Below are positions 56,201-64,000 of a stretch of DNA of 64,000 nt, one piece after another; positions within the stretch are counted from its first letter, which is position 1; each line of letters starts with the position of its first letter. Position numbers and translations under genes: made by a program. The notes beneath the pieces were generated by a model. That model searched no databases and was not told the origin of the DNA. It saw only the letters and a program-made list of their open reading frames with translations. The DNA is from DUQW01 sp050953825 (lineage in GTDB: Bacteria > Bacillota_I > Bacilli_A > Acholeplasmatales > Acholeplasmataceae): NCBI GenBank assembly GCA_050953825.1, contig JBMNNF010000013.1, positions 1-64,000 of the forward strand, given 5' to 3'.

Positions 56201-58381
56201 AATAGAAATATATTCCACTCTCGCTATTGGATCATCTCTATTAGTTTTTTTAACGGTTAACATTCTACTAATTATTTTTCTTGCTTCTTCTCCGTATTCT
56301 GTTAGTGAAGGAGATTTTTCAATATATCTCATCGCATCTTGAATGTTAGAAACTTTTAAACTAGTACCATAAACCGAAGGATTATTTTGTCCTCTGATTA
56401 AATATTCAGCTCTTTCTAGTTCATTAACCGCGGTTTTTACCTTTGTATCAATATCGAATTCGTCTTCATCCCAACCGGCTTCTCTAGCTAATTCTAATGG
56501 AGAAATGGTTAAATCTTTTCTTTTCCCAGTTAGTCTTTTAATCGCTTGCCATATCTGTTTGATTTCATCAATTGATAGTTTGCTTTGATTTAATAAATTA
56601 AAATGAACATTCAAATCATCTTCATTATATAAAATATAACAATGGGCTTGCATACTTTGATTTCTTCCTGCTCGCCCAGCTTCCTGTATATAATTTTCCA
56701 AAGAACTGGAAATATTATAATGGATTACATTTTTAACATCATCTTTATCAACACCCATACCAAAAGCTGTAGTAGCAACAATAATATTTACTTCCCCACT
56801 CATAAATTTATCTTGGTTGTTTTTCTTATCTTCTCGTTCTAACTGACCATGAAAATAAGTTGACGGATATCCATCTTCCGTTAATTTATTTGATAAATCT
56901 TCGGCTAATTGCGTTCTACTAACATAAATAATGGTCGGTTCTTTTGATTCTTCTAAGATGTTTCTTAATTTCTCGTATCTATCCCTTTCATCTTTAACCA
57001 TCCGTACGTGATAAGATAAATTTTCTCGTGAACCGCTATAAATATGTTCCTTAAATTCTATGTCCAAATGCTTATTAAAGTACGATTTAATATCATCAAT
57101 AACTTGTGGTTTAGCTGTAGCAGTAAAACACGACACAGGAATTGATTTTTGTTCATACTCATTTAATTTCTTAATAAATTTACCAATATATTGATAATCA
57201 ATTCTGAAATCTTGACCCCATGTTGAAAAACAATGCGCTTCATCAATAACGAAACGAACAACGTTTCGTTTCTTTAACATTGTTTCTATACTTCTACTTC
57301 TTAACATTTCTGGTGAAATATATAGAATATGAGCTGTCCCATCTTCTAAATATTGATAAGCTTTTTTTCTTTCTATTGGACTTAATAATCCATTAATAGT
57401 AATTGCACTTGTAATACTATGTTTTTTCTCTAAATTGTCAATTTGATCTTTCATTAAAGCTTGAAGCGGAGAAATAACTACTGTTAGACCACCTATACTT
57501 CTTCCTTCGATTAATGCAGGCAGTTGGAAAGTAAGTGATTTTCCCCCTCCGGTTGGGAACACAACTAATAATGATTCATCATTAATTGCATCACGAACAG
57601 CTTCTCTTTGAATATCTCTACCTGAAAATTTACGAAAATCTTCATATCCAAAGAAATCATTAAGTGCTTTTTGTTCATTCAAATTAGTTTGACAGTAATC
57701 ACAACTACCACAATTTATGTTTCTTAGTCGGTGTAAAATATTTTGCGTCTTTGGATATCTATAGTTAACCCATGGTGGCAAAATAGAATCATTAGTATAT
57801 TTAATAATACTTAAAGCATAAGCTAATTCGATAGGATTATCCTTTATGATTTCTTTTATATCTGCGTTTTCACAAATAAAACCCTTGAAATAATCTCTAA
57901 TTGTTTTAATCAAATTCCATGTACTTTTTCGATATTTAAGATACTTAAAAAATCCATCATATCTTTTATCCTTGCCCAGCAACTCATACAATATGATTTT
58001 CATATTTTCATCTAATTGATTAAATTTATCGACTAATTCAAAAAATAGATCCATCGATTTTTTAGCATCATTTACTGGATCATTGGAATCAGTCTCACTC
58101 CACTTGTCATTTTTAAGTAGTCTATGATACGGTTTTTTAGGATATAAAAGAGGAGACCATAATAAAGTATCAATCGCAATCATTTTATTTGGTTTACTAA
58201 TATATTGTAAATCGTGTTCAAAAATATTGTGCCCAGCAATAAAAGAATATTTTTTAATAAAATCATAAAATTCAGAAAGATCATGGCCACTAAAAATAGC
58301 ATTGGTATATGTAATAGCACCAATGTCTTTTGTTCTTTTTTTACCTGAAATTTCTAAATCAAAAAATACTATTCTGTTCAT
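53216..58381 (-). CDS. Giant exonuclease-RecQ-UvrD-HRDC fusion helicase
   Basis: 1,721 aa. Residues 1-125 look like a DEDDh exonuclease (VFFDLEISG; FIAGHNIFEHDL; NDPVNDAKKS). A Cys pair motif, CGSCDYC, is at 224-230. RecQ core: VVFPTGGGKSLTFQLPAL (273-290), VIDEAHCFSTWGQDFR, TTAFGMGVDKDDVKNVIHYN and EAGRAGRNQ, then winged-helix segments. A second, UvrD/Rep-type helicase starts near 1,040 (VFAGPGSGKTRLLVHKL), with LVIDEAQDMSAAE, LVTNYRSKKNLIWF, STMHQSKGKEFDNVFIYN and LLYVAMTRAKNNLYIH. An HRDC domain is near 1,625 (LLSVYGFGPKKTKQFGKFIL) and a Myb-like HTH ends it (WTKEEEQQLIDEV). All helicase motifs look intact. Likely acts on recombination or phage DNA; flanked by IS-like relics and AlbA-type genes. 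Confidence 0.88.
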   Translation of the reverse strand: MNRIVFFDLEISGKKRTKDIGAITYTNAIFSGHDLSEFYDFIKKYSFIAGHNIFEHDLQYISKPNKMIAIDTLLWSPLLYPKKPYHRLLKNDKWSETDSNDPVNDAKKSMDLFFELVDKFNQLDENMKIILYELLGKDKRYDGFFKYLKYRKSTWNLIKTIRDYFKGFICENADIKEIIKDNPIELAYALSIIKYTNDSILPPWVNYRYPKTQNILHRLRNINCGSCDYCQTNLNEQKALNDFFGYEDFRKFSGRDIQREAVRDAINDESLLVVFPTGGGKSLTFQLPALIEGRSIGGLTVVISPLQALMKDQIDNLEKKHSITSAITINGLLSPIERKKAYQYLEDGTAHILYISPEMLRSRSIETMLKKRNVVRFVIDEAHCFSTWGQDFRIDYQYIGKFIKKLNEYEQKSIPVSCFTATAKPQVIDDIKSYFNKHLDIEFKEHIYSGSRENLSYHVRMVKDERDRYEKLRNILEESKEPTIIYVSRTQLAEDLSNKLTEDGYPSTYFHGQLEREDKKNNQDKFMSGEVNIIVATTAFGMGVDKDDVKNVIHYNISSSLENYIQEAGRAGRNQSMQAHCYILYNEDDLNVHFNLLNQSKLSIDEIKQIWQAIKRLTGKRKDLTISPLELAREAGWDEDEFDIDTKVKTAVNELERAEYLIRGQNNPSVYGTSLKVSNIQDAMRYIEKSPSLTEYGEEARKIISRMLTVKKTNRDDPIARVEYISIQLSMEKEQVIQIINWLAEVGVIEDNLDIKSYIGNDSQRKLSNKLATLFELENYLYEIIDNDVTIVNYKEIVEKFIDEDFKYKVNINQIIQLINYLVQEKYLDKGKSIRKHVYRYSWSKHVDIIKKEREKHYDLAYRILDFLYDEANKIRLENQKEVPVNFSLKDIQDYYKGDLFNEQTSYDTIQQVLHFLTKNRIIRVDGAFFVLYNTIRIKRLVEEQNIQYKKDDYKHLESHYKHKNEQIHIVGDYAKMLDEDYNKASQFVSDYFNLSFDKFLNKYYKDRKKQLEISQTQEKYNRIFNDLSEKQSEIIKDPSQYITVFAGPGSGKTRLLVHKLASLALLEDVKASQVLALTFSNAAAIEFKTRLINLIGDMGYFIKVSTFHSYCFELIEIEGTIEKSDRVVAEAAKKIMDDEVDLSKITRTMLVIDEAQDMSAAEFELIKALMIKNPDMRILAVGDSDQNIYEFRNSNSKYFESLNKDYGATFFELVTNYRSKKNLIWFTNRFVRRINDRIKKTPIQPINNENGTLEITEYSADDLVIPIVEDVISQKLKGTTAILTRENIQALNIYTQLTKKGINAKLLQTEVNYRLYDLLELRTFLSYFENNKRINEEEWSKGLNRFKKEFKESELLDSCLKLLYNFKEVYPTLYTSDLKQFLYESREEDFSVDEQTEIVVSTMHQSKGKEFDNVFIYNDFISLKQQDVRLLYVAMTRAKNNLYIHTKTDIFKKYNAFNLKYTIDNKNYESPDELVIPLNYEDVHLDKFISRQKLILNMRSSDKLEVGKTGLKAYGRLIVSFSNKFINLLNKRQAEGYDIESAQVKSIVYWYKKETEEENLIVLPIVTLKKKENEEVLEQLNLKQNFENLFIELQELRENLKTELRKPIDLIYKDNSIHDLIKKMPKDNDDLLSVYGFGPKKTKQFGKFILEIIDKYRELIKPGEYEYIRDSNENLPKLWTKEEEQQLIDEVSRGLTNSEIAKIHNRTIGGIRARRKRLVI

Positions 58382-58940
58382 TGAGTCACCATTTCTTATA
58401 ATATTCTTACTATAATTATAACATGTAGACTCTTATTAAAACTAAATCATGGGTATTTTGATATAATTCATATTATGAATATATAAAAACATTGTTGTTT
58501 TTATGTAGTCTAAATTTTATTTAACAGCATACACATCATTCATTGCTAGGATACATGACACCTTTACAATTTGAATTATCTAATTCTTAAAACCTCTTAA
58601 CTTTATGTCCACTTTTTAGTTAACATTCCAATATTTTGTTTATTTTATGTGTCTACTTTGGAGGTATCATATCAGAAACTTGATTTTTTCTAAAGCTTAT
58701 AAATTTCTATAATCGCTTTGTTGGCTTAATAAAGTCATTGCTAAAGTAAGATTTTTTTGACCTTATTATCGCTTAAAGGAGCCGTTTTTAAAGGCTTTAA
58801 AACGATAACTACTATATGAATCCATCAAGGTTAAAATGGAGTACTTCTTATATACTTTATAGGGAAAGTTGATACAACCAAAGGCATTTTCACAAAACTA
58901 CTATAATTGATACTTTTAAGGGGAAACAAAGGAAAATTAA

Positions 58941-59009
58941 ACATTTTTAAGACACTTGTTTTCCTTTTTTATGTTCGTTATCTGTTGAGTTGTTCAATGT
59001 TTACTTAAA
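58941..59009. repeat. Degenerate direct repeat of 51,536-51,606
   Basis: Both copies share ACTTGTTTTCCTTTTTTA and then a weaker match to AATGTTTAC. They stand in the same direction on the two sides of the AlbA-helicase segment. Confidence 0.6.
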
Positions 59010-59038
59010 CTAAATACAACTTATAATTTACGGTTAGT

Positions 59039-59150
59039 GCAACTTGCTGCAACTTAGATTTCCTCCTTTTTCCACATAAAAGCTCTATTTTACGGCTTTT
59101 TCCTGTTAAAATAGGTGCAAAACACATTTTTTGCAACTTACTGCAACTTA
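59039..59150. repeat. Two 18-bp direct repeats
   Basis: GCAACTTGCTGCAACTTA (59,039-59,056) and GCAACTTACTGCAACTTA (59,133-59,150) differ at one base and are each an internal doublet of GCAACTT. The second copy ends just beyond the stop codon of the AlbA-type gene. Confidence 0.7.
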
Positions 59151-59152
59151 AA

Positions 59153-60612
59153 TTATGCCCAAAACGGTTTATATTTCATATATCTAGGTGCTGTATTTTC
59201 ATCAACTGGTTTAATAAGTTCTGCTTCTAATGTATCTTTTATAATTCTTGAAGCTTTATATTTGTCTTTGTCACTAATATCAAATGCTTCACGAACAATA
59301 TTATTAGTTAGGCTTTCGCCATTTACATATACTAAAGAAGCAAGCATATAACATGTTCTTATTCTATCCTCTTTACTTGTTAATTCAAAAGGAACTTTAT
59401 GATATAGTGTTACTTTGGTAAACATATCATTTTGATTTTCAATTTTAGGAGCCAACATTGAGTTTTTACTTGTAGCATCAACAATTTTGTCAAAACCACT
59501 TCCTCTTTCTTCGCATATACCACACTTATGCATAAATCCTGCTAAAATTTCATTTCTTGAAATTGGAACAGTATCGACAAATCTTTCAATCAAAACCAAT
59601 GGAGAACCAGGATTTGAAAATTCTATTCTGTTTTCAAATAATTCAATCATCGGATTTGTTCCTTTTTGCTCAAAATCTTGATGAATAATAGTATTTGCAA
59701 TTAACTCACGAATAGCTATTTCAGGATAACTAAGTTTTGCTGTTGTAGTAGCATTTTCTATGATTTCTTCTTGAGGAATAATTGTTAAAACATATTCAAC
59801 AATTTTATTATATGATATTGCATATCCTTCATTAAATACTTTTTCTCTAATTGTCTCAAGCCTACTATTACCTTTATACCAGATTATTCTTACAGATTTA
59901 CGAACCAATTTATCAAAATCATTTAAATCTTTAGATAGAACTAAAGCACCCAAATTAGTAATATCATAATTTCCCAAATCATTTCTTTTTATAAATTTTT
60001 CATTCGTAAAGTCTTCTATTATTTTATTATTATTTTCTGGAAATACAAATCCCATTTTTTCATAATAACCAGCAATATTCAGTAATTGGAGCATATCATC
60101 TGATGGTAAGTTTTCTTTTGCAATTCTTAATTCAAAAGGAATAGTATCAAACATTCGCCATAAAGCACGTTCCTTATCAGGGTAATCTTTTAGTTTTTTC
60201 TTATTTGCGCCAATTCTTATATATTCGATACCACCAAATTTAATTGGTTGTTTTCCGCACATGGAATCTCAAGTAATGTCACATTTTCATTATCTATTAC
60301 AGTTTCATAAAATCTAAAATCAATTCTTGGCTCTACCATGTGAGAAAGCCATAATTCAAGGTCCTCTGCACCTTTTTTAGTTTCTTTATAATTAAATGTA
60401 GTTCCTTCAATTTTATGTGTTTCATCGTTAACTCCCCATATCAAATATGCCTTAGGTCTACCACATAAAGTTGCGGAATTTCCAAGAGCAGATATGTACT
60501 CCCCTATCATTTGAGGATCACTGTTATTATGTTTAAACTCTATCCACTCTGTTTCACTGGGTAACGCGAGCAATTCCCTAATTAAATTATTCAAATATTC
60601 TTTGCTTATCAT
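59153..60612 (-). pseudogene. AlbA_2/RecG-like ATP-binding protein, split by one frameshift
   Basis: Two minus-strand frames make one protein of about 485 aa. The N-terminal part (from 60,612) has the AlbA_2 domain (LPSETEWIEFKHNN, ALGNSATLCGRPKAYLIWGVND) and ends VTLLEIPCA. The other frame continues GKQPIKFGGIEYIRIGANKKK, as relatives do without a break. Adding one base in TGTGCGGAAAA (near 60,255) restores the frame. The C-terminal part has the HATPase_c_4 region (YPEIAIRELIANTIIHQDFEQKG; RIEFSNPGSPL; EERGSGFDKIVDA) and an HTH. Either recently inactivated, a sequencing error, or frameshifted on translation. Confidence 0.82.
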
Positions 60613-61149
60613 AAATAACCTAATTCCTTTACTTTTAAAAATTGTTACTTTTATATTGAATTAACAACACATATGTTTTCATAATCTCAATCCCCTTAAT
60701 AATAGAAAAAAGTTATCTATTTTACTTTAATTCATTAAATAATAATTGAGTTACCTACAATAAAAAAGACGTCTAATATCATCAGACATCTTATTATATT
60801 TACTATTTAGAGTTCAACTCCTGTTGATGGAGTCATTATTGACCTTAATGGGACAGGCTCAAAAAATGGAAAAAAGCCTAACTGGTTAATTTTTACCCTC
60901 TTGTTCTCTTTTGGTTATTCTTATATACTTTTGAGAGAACTCCACAGAAAGTTGGTAACAGTGCTTAACTTGTTAATTTTTACCTTTTAGGGAATAATAA
61001 GGGAATTAAAGGGAAAATAGAGACCTAAAAAAATTATATATATATTTCAATAGTTAACTCCTAATTTGTATGTGATGTTTTTTCAATTTTAGAAATTTTT
61101 CTATCTCTCCAAAATTTTCATTTATATCCAGTGATTTCATAAATACCAA
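60613..61149. other. 537-bp non-coding stretch with repeats
   Basis: It contains a terminator (60,765-60,793) and two direct repeats around GTTAATTTTTACC (60,878-60,897 and 60,965-60,984), 87 bp apart. IS-end debris is possible. No gene was found. Confidence 0.4.
60765..60793 (-). terminator. Terminator for the nuclease operon
   Basis: AAGATGTCT and AGACGTCTT (minus strand) form a stem with one mismatch, followed by TTTTTTATTG. It lies about 360 bases beyond the last gene of the 61-63 kb operon. Confidence 0.6.
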
Positions 61150-61650
61150 TTATATTTTTGACAAGTCTACTTTTAAATCATATCCGCTCGCATTATCAAC
61201 CATTGCTTTGGCTTTATCAAATTCATTAGATGTGTATAAGCAAAAAAAATTATTATACTCTTTAGTTCCAGATTTAAAACTAACAATTTTTGCGCTTTTA
61301 ATGGATTCATCTGAAAAATCTATTTCCCCTTTATATTCAATATGTTTGTATTTTGCGAGAATACCCAAAAAGTCAACTTCTTTTTCCACGATTTTAAAGT
61401 TTTCATAGAGAGAACTGTTGATAAACACTTCAATCCTAACGAAAGTATACGCATATTTATCTTTGGAATAATAAATAGCATCATAAAAGTGCTCATCATC
61501 AACTATATAAATAATTCCATCTTCGCTTTGTTGTAAGTTTTTTTCTCCTTGTATGAGTTTTTGGTTAAATATTATTCCTTCTATATTTTTACTTTTTGTA
61601 CCATGATAATACACTTTATAATCATTTCTTTTTTTCATACAAAAACACAT
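61150..61650 (-). CDS. Unknown small protein, possibly ADP-ribosyltransferase-like
   Basis: I do not recognise the family with confidence. The start at 61,650 (MCFCMKKRNDYKV) is chosen because AAAGGAAGAG lies before it; the frame opens at 61,668. The opening KVYYHGTKSKNIEGIIFNQK and IIYIVDDEHFYDAIYYSKDK resemble the H-G-T and Tyr segments of Tpt1/PARP-like ADP-ribosyltransferase folds. No clear catalytic Glu can be assigned. It begins 33 bases after the PD-(D/E)XK protein gene ends and is likely in its operon. Confidence 0.55.
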   Translation of the reverse strand: MCFCMKKRNDYKVYYHGTKSKNIEGIIFNQKLIQGEKNLQQSEDGIIYIVDDEHFYDAIYYSKDKYAYTFVRIEVFINSSLYENFKIVEKEVDFLGILAKYKHIEYKGEIDFSDESIKSAKIVSFKSGTKEYNNFFCLYTSNEFDKAKAMVDNASGYDLKVDLSKI

Positions 61651-61683
61651 TATATCTCTTCCTTTCATAAAATTATGCTCTTT

Positions 61684-62874
61684 TTATTTTGGTGCAGGAA
61701 CGCCTCTAATGGAAATAGTTCTATTTTTTACAAGAAATCTATATCTATTAATTAAATTATAATCTAGCAGATATGGATTACCAGATGATCCCTTGAGCAA
61801 TGATATCAGTTCCCTTAAATCTAAAATATGAAAATAAGCACCTGTTTTATGTGTTGCTTGAAGTAATTTATCTACTACTTCGCTATAATCATCCAACATC
61901 AAAAGTTCAGTTACTAGAATAATACAATGAGGGGGGTTCTTTCGGCTAATAATAAGTTCTTGCCCCCTTTGATTCGTAATTAACTCTCCATTTTTAAAAA
62001 CTTTTGTAGCACCTACTAATTGATTTATGGCTTTCTTTATTTGTTTTTTTAAGTTCTTAACACGCCTATCCATATCTAGAGTAATGCCGGCATTTAAAAC
62101 TGATAAATCTTTAGCTTCAAATAAAAACGACCCACATTCGTAAAACGACAACACATCTACAAACTCTCTTCTCTTTTCTCCGCTTATTGTTTGAGGATTC
62201 TTGTATAATGTTGTTGGAAAAACAGACTGCAAAGAAACCCAAATAATTCGCTCAAATGTTTCTCCCTCATCTTTATCATCAATTGAAACGGATTCCAAAT
62301 TTTCAAAGCCAAAAAAATGAAGATTATTAATTGTCCATTTATCAATTTTAGGTTCTATTTTAATTATTGGTATTAAGGGTGCATTTGCATATCTAATTAC
62401 CCCTTCGATAGAATTACAAAAGCAATCTAAAGCATAATTTGTCTCTTCGGTATGAGGTCCAACATATAACTTGCCAATATCGCCCATAAAATCAATCAAT
62501 TTGTTTGAGTCAGTTTCTATTATTTCACAGTTAGTCCATGCAACGCAAAAATCAGCTTCATTAAATAAAAATAATGGAAATTTTCTTTTTTTTAGAACTT
62601 GAAGTAAAGCTTCATGTTGATCAAATTCATGTTGTATTCCTGAAACAAGTACTCCTTTTTCTGGTATATCCTTAATTTCTACACCAGTACAAAAATATAT
62701 ATCCTTTTTACCAAAAGTTAGCGTTAAAGGGCATCCCATTATTAAAGATTTTATTGTTAAGGTAGGCACTTTAATTAAAACAGCTAGTTCTTCTCCTCCA
62801 TTTGCAAAAGAATACCAGATACTAGCATTTTCAGAATACATTTCCTTTCTTATTTTTTCACTTGGAATGTGCAT
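61684..62874 (-). CDS. Predicted PD-(D/E)XK nuclease-like protein beside a DNA methylase
   Basis: About 396 aa, starting best at the ATG at 62,874 (AAAGG 9 bases upstream). The only clear motif is near residue 245: REFVDVLSFYECGSFLFEAKDLSVLN, which reads as the Asp and E-x-K of the PD-(D/E)XK nuclease fold (FLFEAKD). The rest, including a 220-residue N-terminal region, is unfamiliar. It is divergent from a DNA methyltransferase gene 435 bases away, so a restriction or phage-defence unit is plausible. No family name is proposed. Confidence 0.6.
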   Translation of the reverse strand: MHIPSEKIRKEMYSENASIWYSFANGGEELAVLIKVPTLTIKSLIMGCPLTLTFGKKDIYFCTGVEIKDIPEKGVLVSGIQHEFDQHEALLQVLKKRKFPLFLFNEADFCVAWTNCEIIETDSNKLIDFMGDIGKLYVGPHTEETNYALDCFCNSIEGVIRYANAPLIPIIKIEPKIDKWTINNLHFFGFENLESVSIDDKDEGETFERIIWVSLQSVFPTTLYKNPQTISGEKRREFVDVLSFYECGSFLFEAKDLSVLNAGITLDMDRRVKNLKKQIKKAINQLVGATKVFKNGELITNQRGQELIISRKNPPHCIILVTELLMLDDYSEVVDKLLQATHKTGAYFHILDLRELISLLKGSSGNPYLLDYNLINRYRFLVKNRTISIRGVPAPK

Positions 62875-62889
62875 TTGCATCACCTTTCT

Positions 62890-63018
62890 TTAACATTTTG
62901 AAATTGAATTTTCACTATTGAGCTTTACTTTTGGACTGAAATAAAGACTAAAATAATAAGGATATTCAATCTGTTTTAATTTTATAAATGTATCCCAAGA
63001 ATAATTTTTATAACTCAT
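62890..63018 (-). CDS. Possible 42-aa small protein ahead of the nuclease gene
   Basis: The frame MSYKNYSWDTFIKLKQIEYP followed by YYFSLYFSPKVKLNSENSIS is open from 63,018 to a TAA at 62,890, 16 bases before the nuclease start. It has no Shine-Dalgarno site and starts about a dozen bases after the predicted -10, so it would be nearly leaderless. It may be real or just leader sequence. Confidence 0.3.
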   Translation of the reverse strand: MSYKNYSWDTFIKLKQIEYPYYFSLYFSPKVKLNSENSISKC

Positions 63019-63030
63019 ATTTTCATATTT

Positions 63031-63060
63031 ATTATACACATTTACATATTTTAAATACAA
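63031..63060 (-). promoter_or_regulatory. Promoter of the nuclease operon
   Basis: On the minus strand TTGTAT (63,060-63,055) and TATAAT (63,036-63,031) are 18 bases apart, with TGTG just before the -10. Confidence 0.6.
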
Positions 63061-63271
63061 CTTTTTAATAGAATAAAGTTTGTCTTTATATCATACAATG
63101 TTTTAAAATACACATAAATATGAAGTGTTTTTTAACTTGCTGGAAACATAAAATAATAAAGATAAAGACGTTCCTTTGCTATTTTAAATTATCTAATAAT
63201 ATCTTTTAAATTATTTTTCTGCATCGTTACTGTGATCAATATTTTTTTAAACATTTTAACCATGAGAACCT

Positions 63272-63300
63272 TTGTCTTTTATTGTGAAAGATGCTATAAT
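63272..63300 (+). promoter_or_regulatory. Promoter of the DNA methyltransferase gene
   Basis: TTGTCT (63,272-63,277) and TATAAT (63,295-63,300) are 17 bases apart. The ribosome site GAGGTG and the ATG at 63,319 follow closely. One of the best promoters in the window. Confidence 0.8.
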
Positions 63301-63318
63301 CATCAACGAGGTGTTACG

Positions 63319-64000
63319 ATGAATTTTATAGATGAAACTGATAAGAAAATATTAAAGGAATTTGAACAATTACCTTCTGGATTTTGGGATTTTTATGATT
63401 CATCAACTGATGAATTAATACATGGTCTACATAATTATCCTGCAGTAATGATTTATCCTATAAGCAGAACCATACTAAATATAGTTTCAAAATATAGAAA
63501 AATTAATTGTTTGTTCGACCCATTTGTAGGCTCAGGAACTGTACTTGTTGAAGGGCAAATTAAAAATATACCTTATGTAATCGGTAATGATTTAAATCCA
63601 TTGGCTAGATTGATTACATGTGCAAAAACAACCATGCTAAATGATGATGACATTGATTCTATAAAAATAATACAAAAGAAAATAAGTAAAAAATTACTTA
63701 AGTTAAATCCTGTTATTATTGGATTTGACAAGCATATAAAGTCCAATTATGATATATCTTCAAAAACAGGTTGGGCAAATAATGCCGAAGAAATGACAAA
63801 TAATTTTTTACACGAAAAAAATATAAAATTAGTAATAAATAATCCTTTTAAAAACTTAGGTTATTGGTTTTCGCCTAGTACTATTATTCCACTTCAAATA
63901 ATTAAAAATGAAATTTCTTTAACTAAAGACTCTAAAATAAATGCTATGTTAAATTGTACATTTAGTGAATTAGTCCGATTTGTTTCAAATACAAGAAATA
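63319..64000 (+). CDS. DNA methyltransferase, N-terminal part, runs off the window
   Basis: The frame is open for 227 codons to the window end. HGLHNYPAVMIYPISRTIL and NCLFDPFVGSGTVLVEGQIK give the AdoMet-binding motif I (DPFxGSGT) of N6-adenine/N4-cytosine DNA methyltransferases, followed by GNDLNPLARLITCAKT (motif II). The catalytic (D/N/S)PP(Y/F/W) motif is not in view, so it must lie downstream or in an unusual order. A GAGGTG site lies just before the ATG. Together with the divergent nuclease it may form a restriction-modification or related system. Confidence 0.85.
   Translation, partial: MNFIDETDKKILKEFEQLPSGFWDFYDSSTDELIHGLHNYPAVMIYPISRTILNIVSKYRKINCLFDPFVGSGTVLVEGQIKNIPYVIGNDLNPLARLITCAKTTMLNDDDIDSIKIIQKKISKKLLKLNPVIIGFDKHIKSNYDISSKTGWANNAEEMTNNFLHEKNIKLVINNPFKNLGYWFSPSTIIPLQIIKNEISLTKDSKINAMLNCTFSELVRFVSNTRN

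Larger units (their letters stand above)
58382..59152. other. 770-bp non-coding stretch with repeats
   Basis: No intact gene. It holds the helicase promoter region, a segment near 58,941-59,009 that resembles 51,536-51,606, and two copies of GCAACTT(G/A)CTGCAACTTA at 59,039-59,056 and 59,133-59,150. It is probably an IS graveyard, but the elements cannot be named. Confidence 0.45.

Noticed and set aside
61150..61650. Firm call as DarT or Tpt1 ADP-ribosyltransferase
   Set aside because: Only the opening H-G-T-like segment and a Tyr-rich stretch fit; the catalytic Glu cannot be assigned.

Overview
The window looks like two unrelated pieces of DNA joined near base 6,800. Bases 1-6,800 are visibly richer in G+C. 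They hold the end of an ABC exporter gene and four transposases (IS1380, IS256, IS1182 and IS3 families). Every one of these genes is broken by single-base frameshifts, mostly extra bases in short homopolymer runs. The relatives that come to mind are Clostridia-like, which is an inference. Bases 6,801-64,000 are very A+T rich, with mostly intact genes, good Shine-Dalgarno sites and UGA used as a stop (the subunit H/atpI and AAA/RloB junctions). Together with a V-type ATPase, an IS1634-family element, large lipoproteins and a DUF2779 nuclease, this suggests a wall-less or near-wall-less Firmicute close to Acholeplasma/Izemoplasma. That assignment is an inference.

Layout of the A+T-rich part: 6.8-12.5 kb is a V-type ATPase operon on the minus strand (peripheral stalk, I, K, E, C, F, A). 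Its c-ring subunit carries the residues known to bind Na+. The operon is cut off inside subunit A, so the end of A and all of B and D are missing. Next come a Na+/phosphate symporter and a LytTR regulator paired with a membrane beta-propeller protein. A complete IS1634-family element follows, with a 79-bp target duplication. At 19.3-25.8 kb lies a compact defence and signalling segment: a two-nuclease DUF2779 protein, an AbiL-like AAA ATPase plus RloB pair, and a three-gene operon. That operon encodes a 47-aa exported pro-peptide, a 95-aa protein and a class III nucleotide cyclase, and it is divergent from a PlcR/Rgg-like TPR regulator.

From 26.5 to 50.7 kb the DNA is dominated by very large surface lipoproteins built from repeats (1,103, 2,034 and 1,410 aa) and a 1,497-aa CvpA-like membrane protein with 77-aa tandem repeats. 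Between them are a GNAT acetyltransferase, a Nudix hydrolase, an ADP-ribosylglycohydrolase and a c-di-GMP phosphodiesterase gene interrupted by an in-frame UGA. From 51 kb to the end is a second accessory island: a Fic remnant cut by an IS21-like end, an AlbA/Schlafen-type protein, a 1,721-aa exonuclease-RecQ-UvrD-HRDC fusion, a frameshifted second AlbA-type gene, a PD-(D/E)XK nuclease with a small partner, and the start of a divergent DNA methyltransferase that runs off the window.

The most interesting item is the segment at 23.5-25.7 kb. A secreted pheromone-like peptide appears to be co-transcribed with a nucleotide cyclase and placed beside its probable receptor, i.e. a density-sensing switch coupled to a second-messenger enzyme. 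I found no rRNA or tRNA genes and no CRISPR array.
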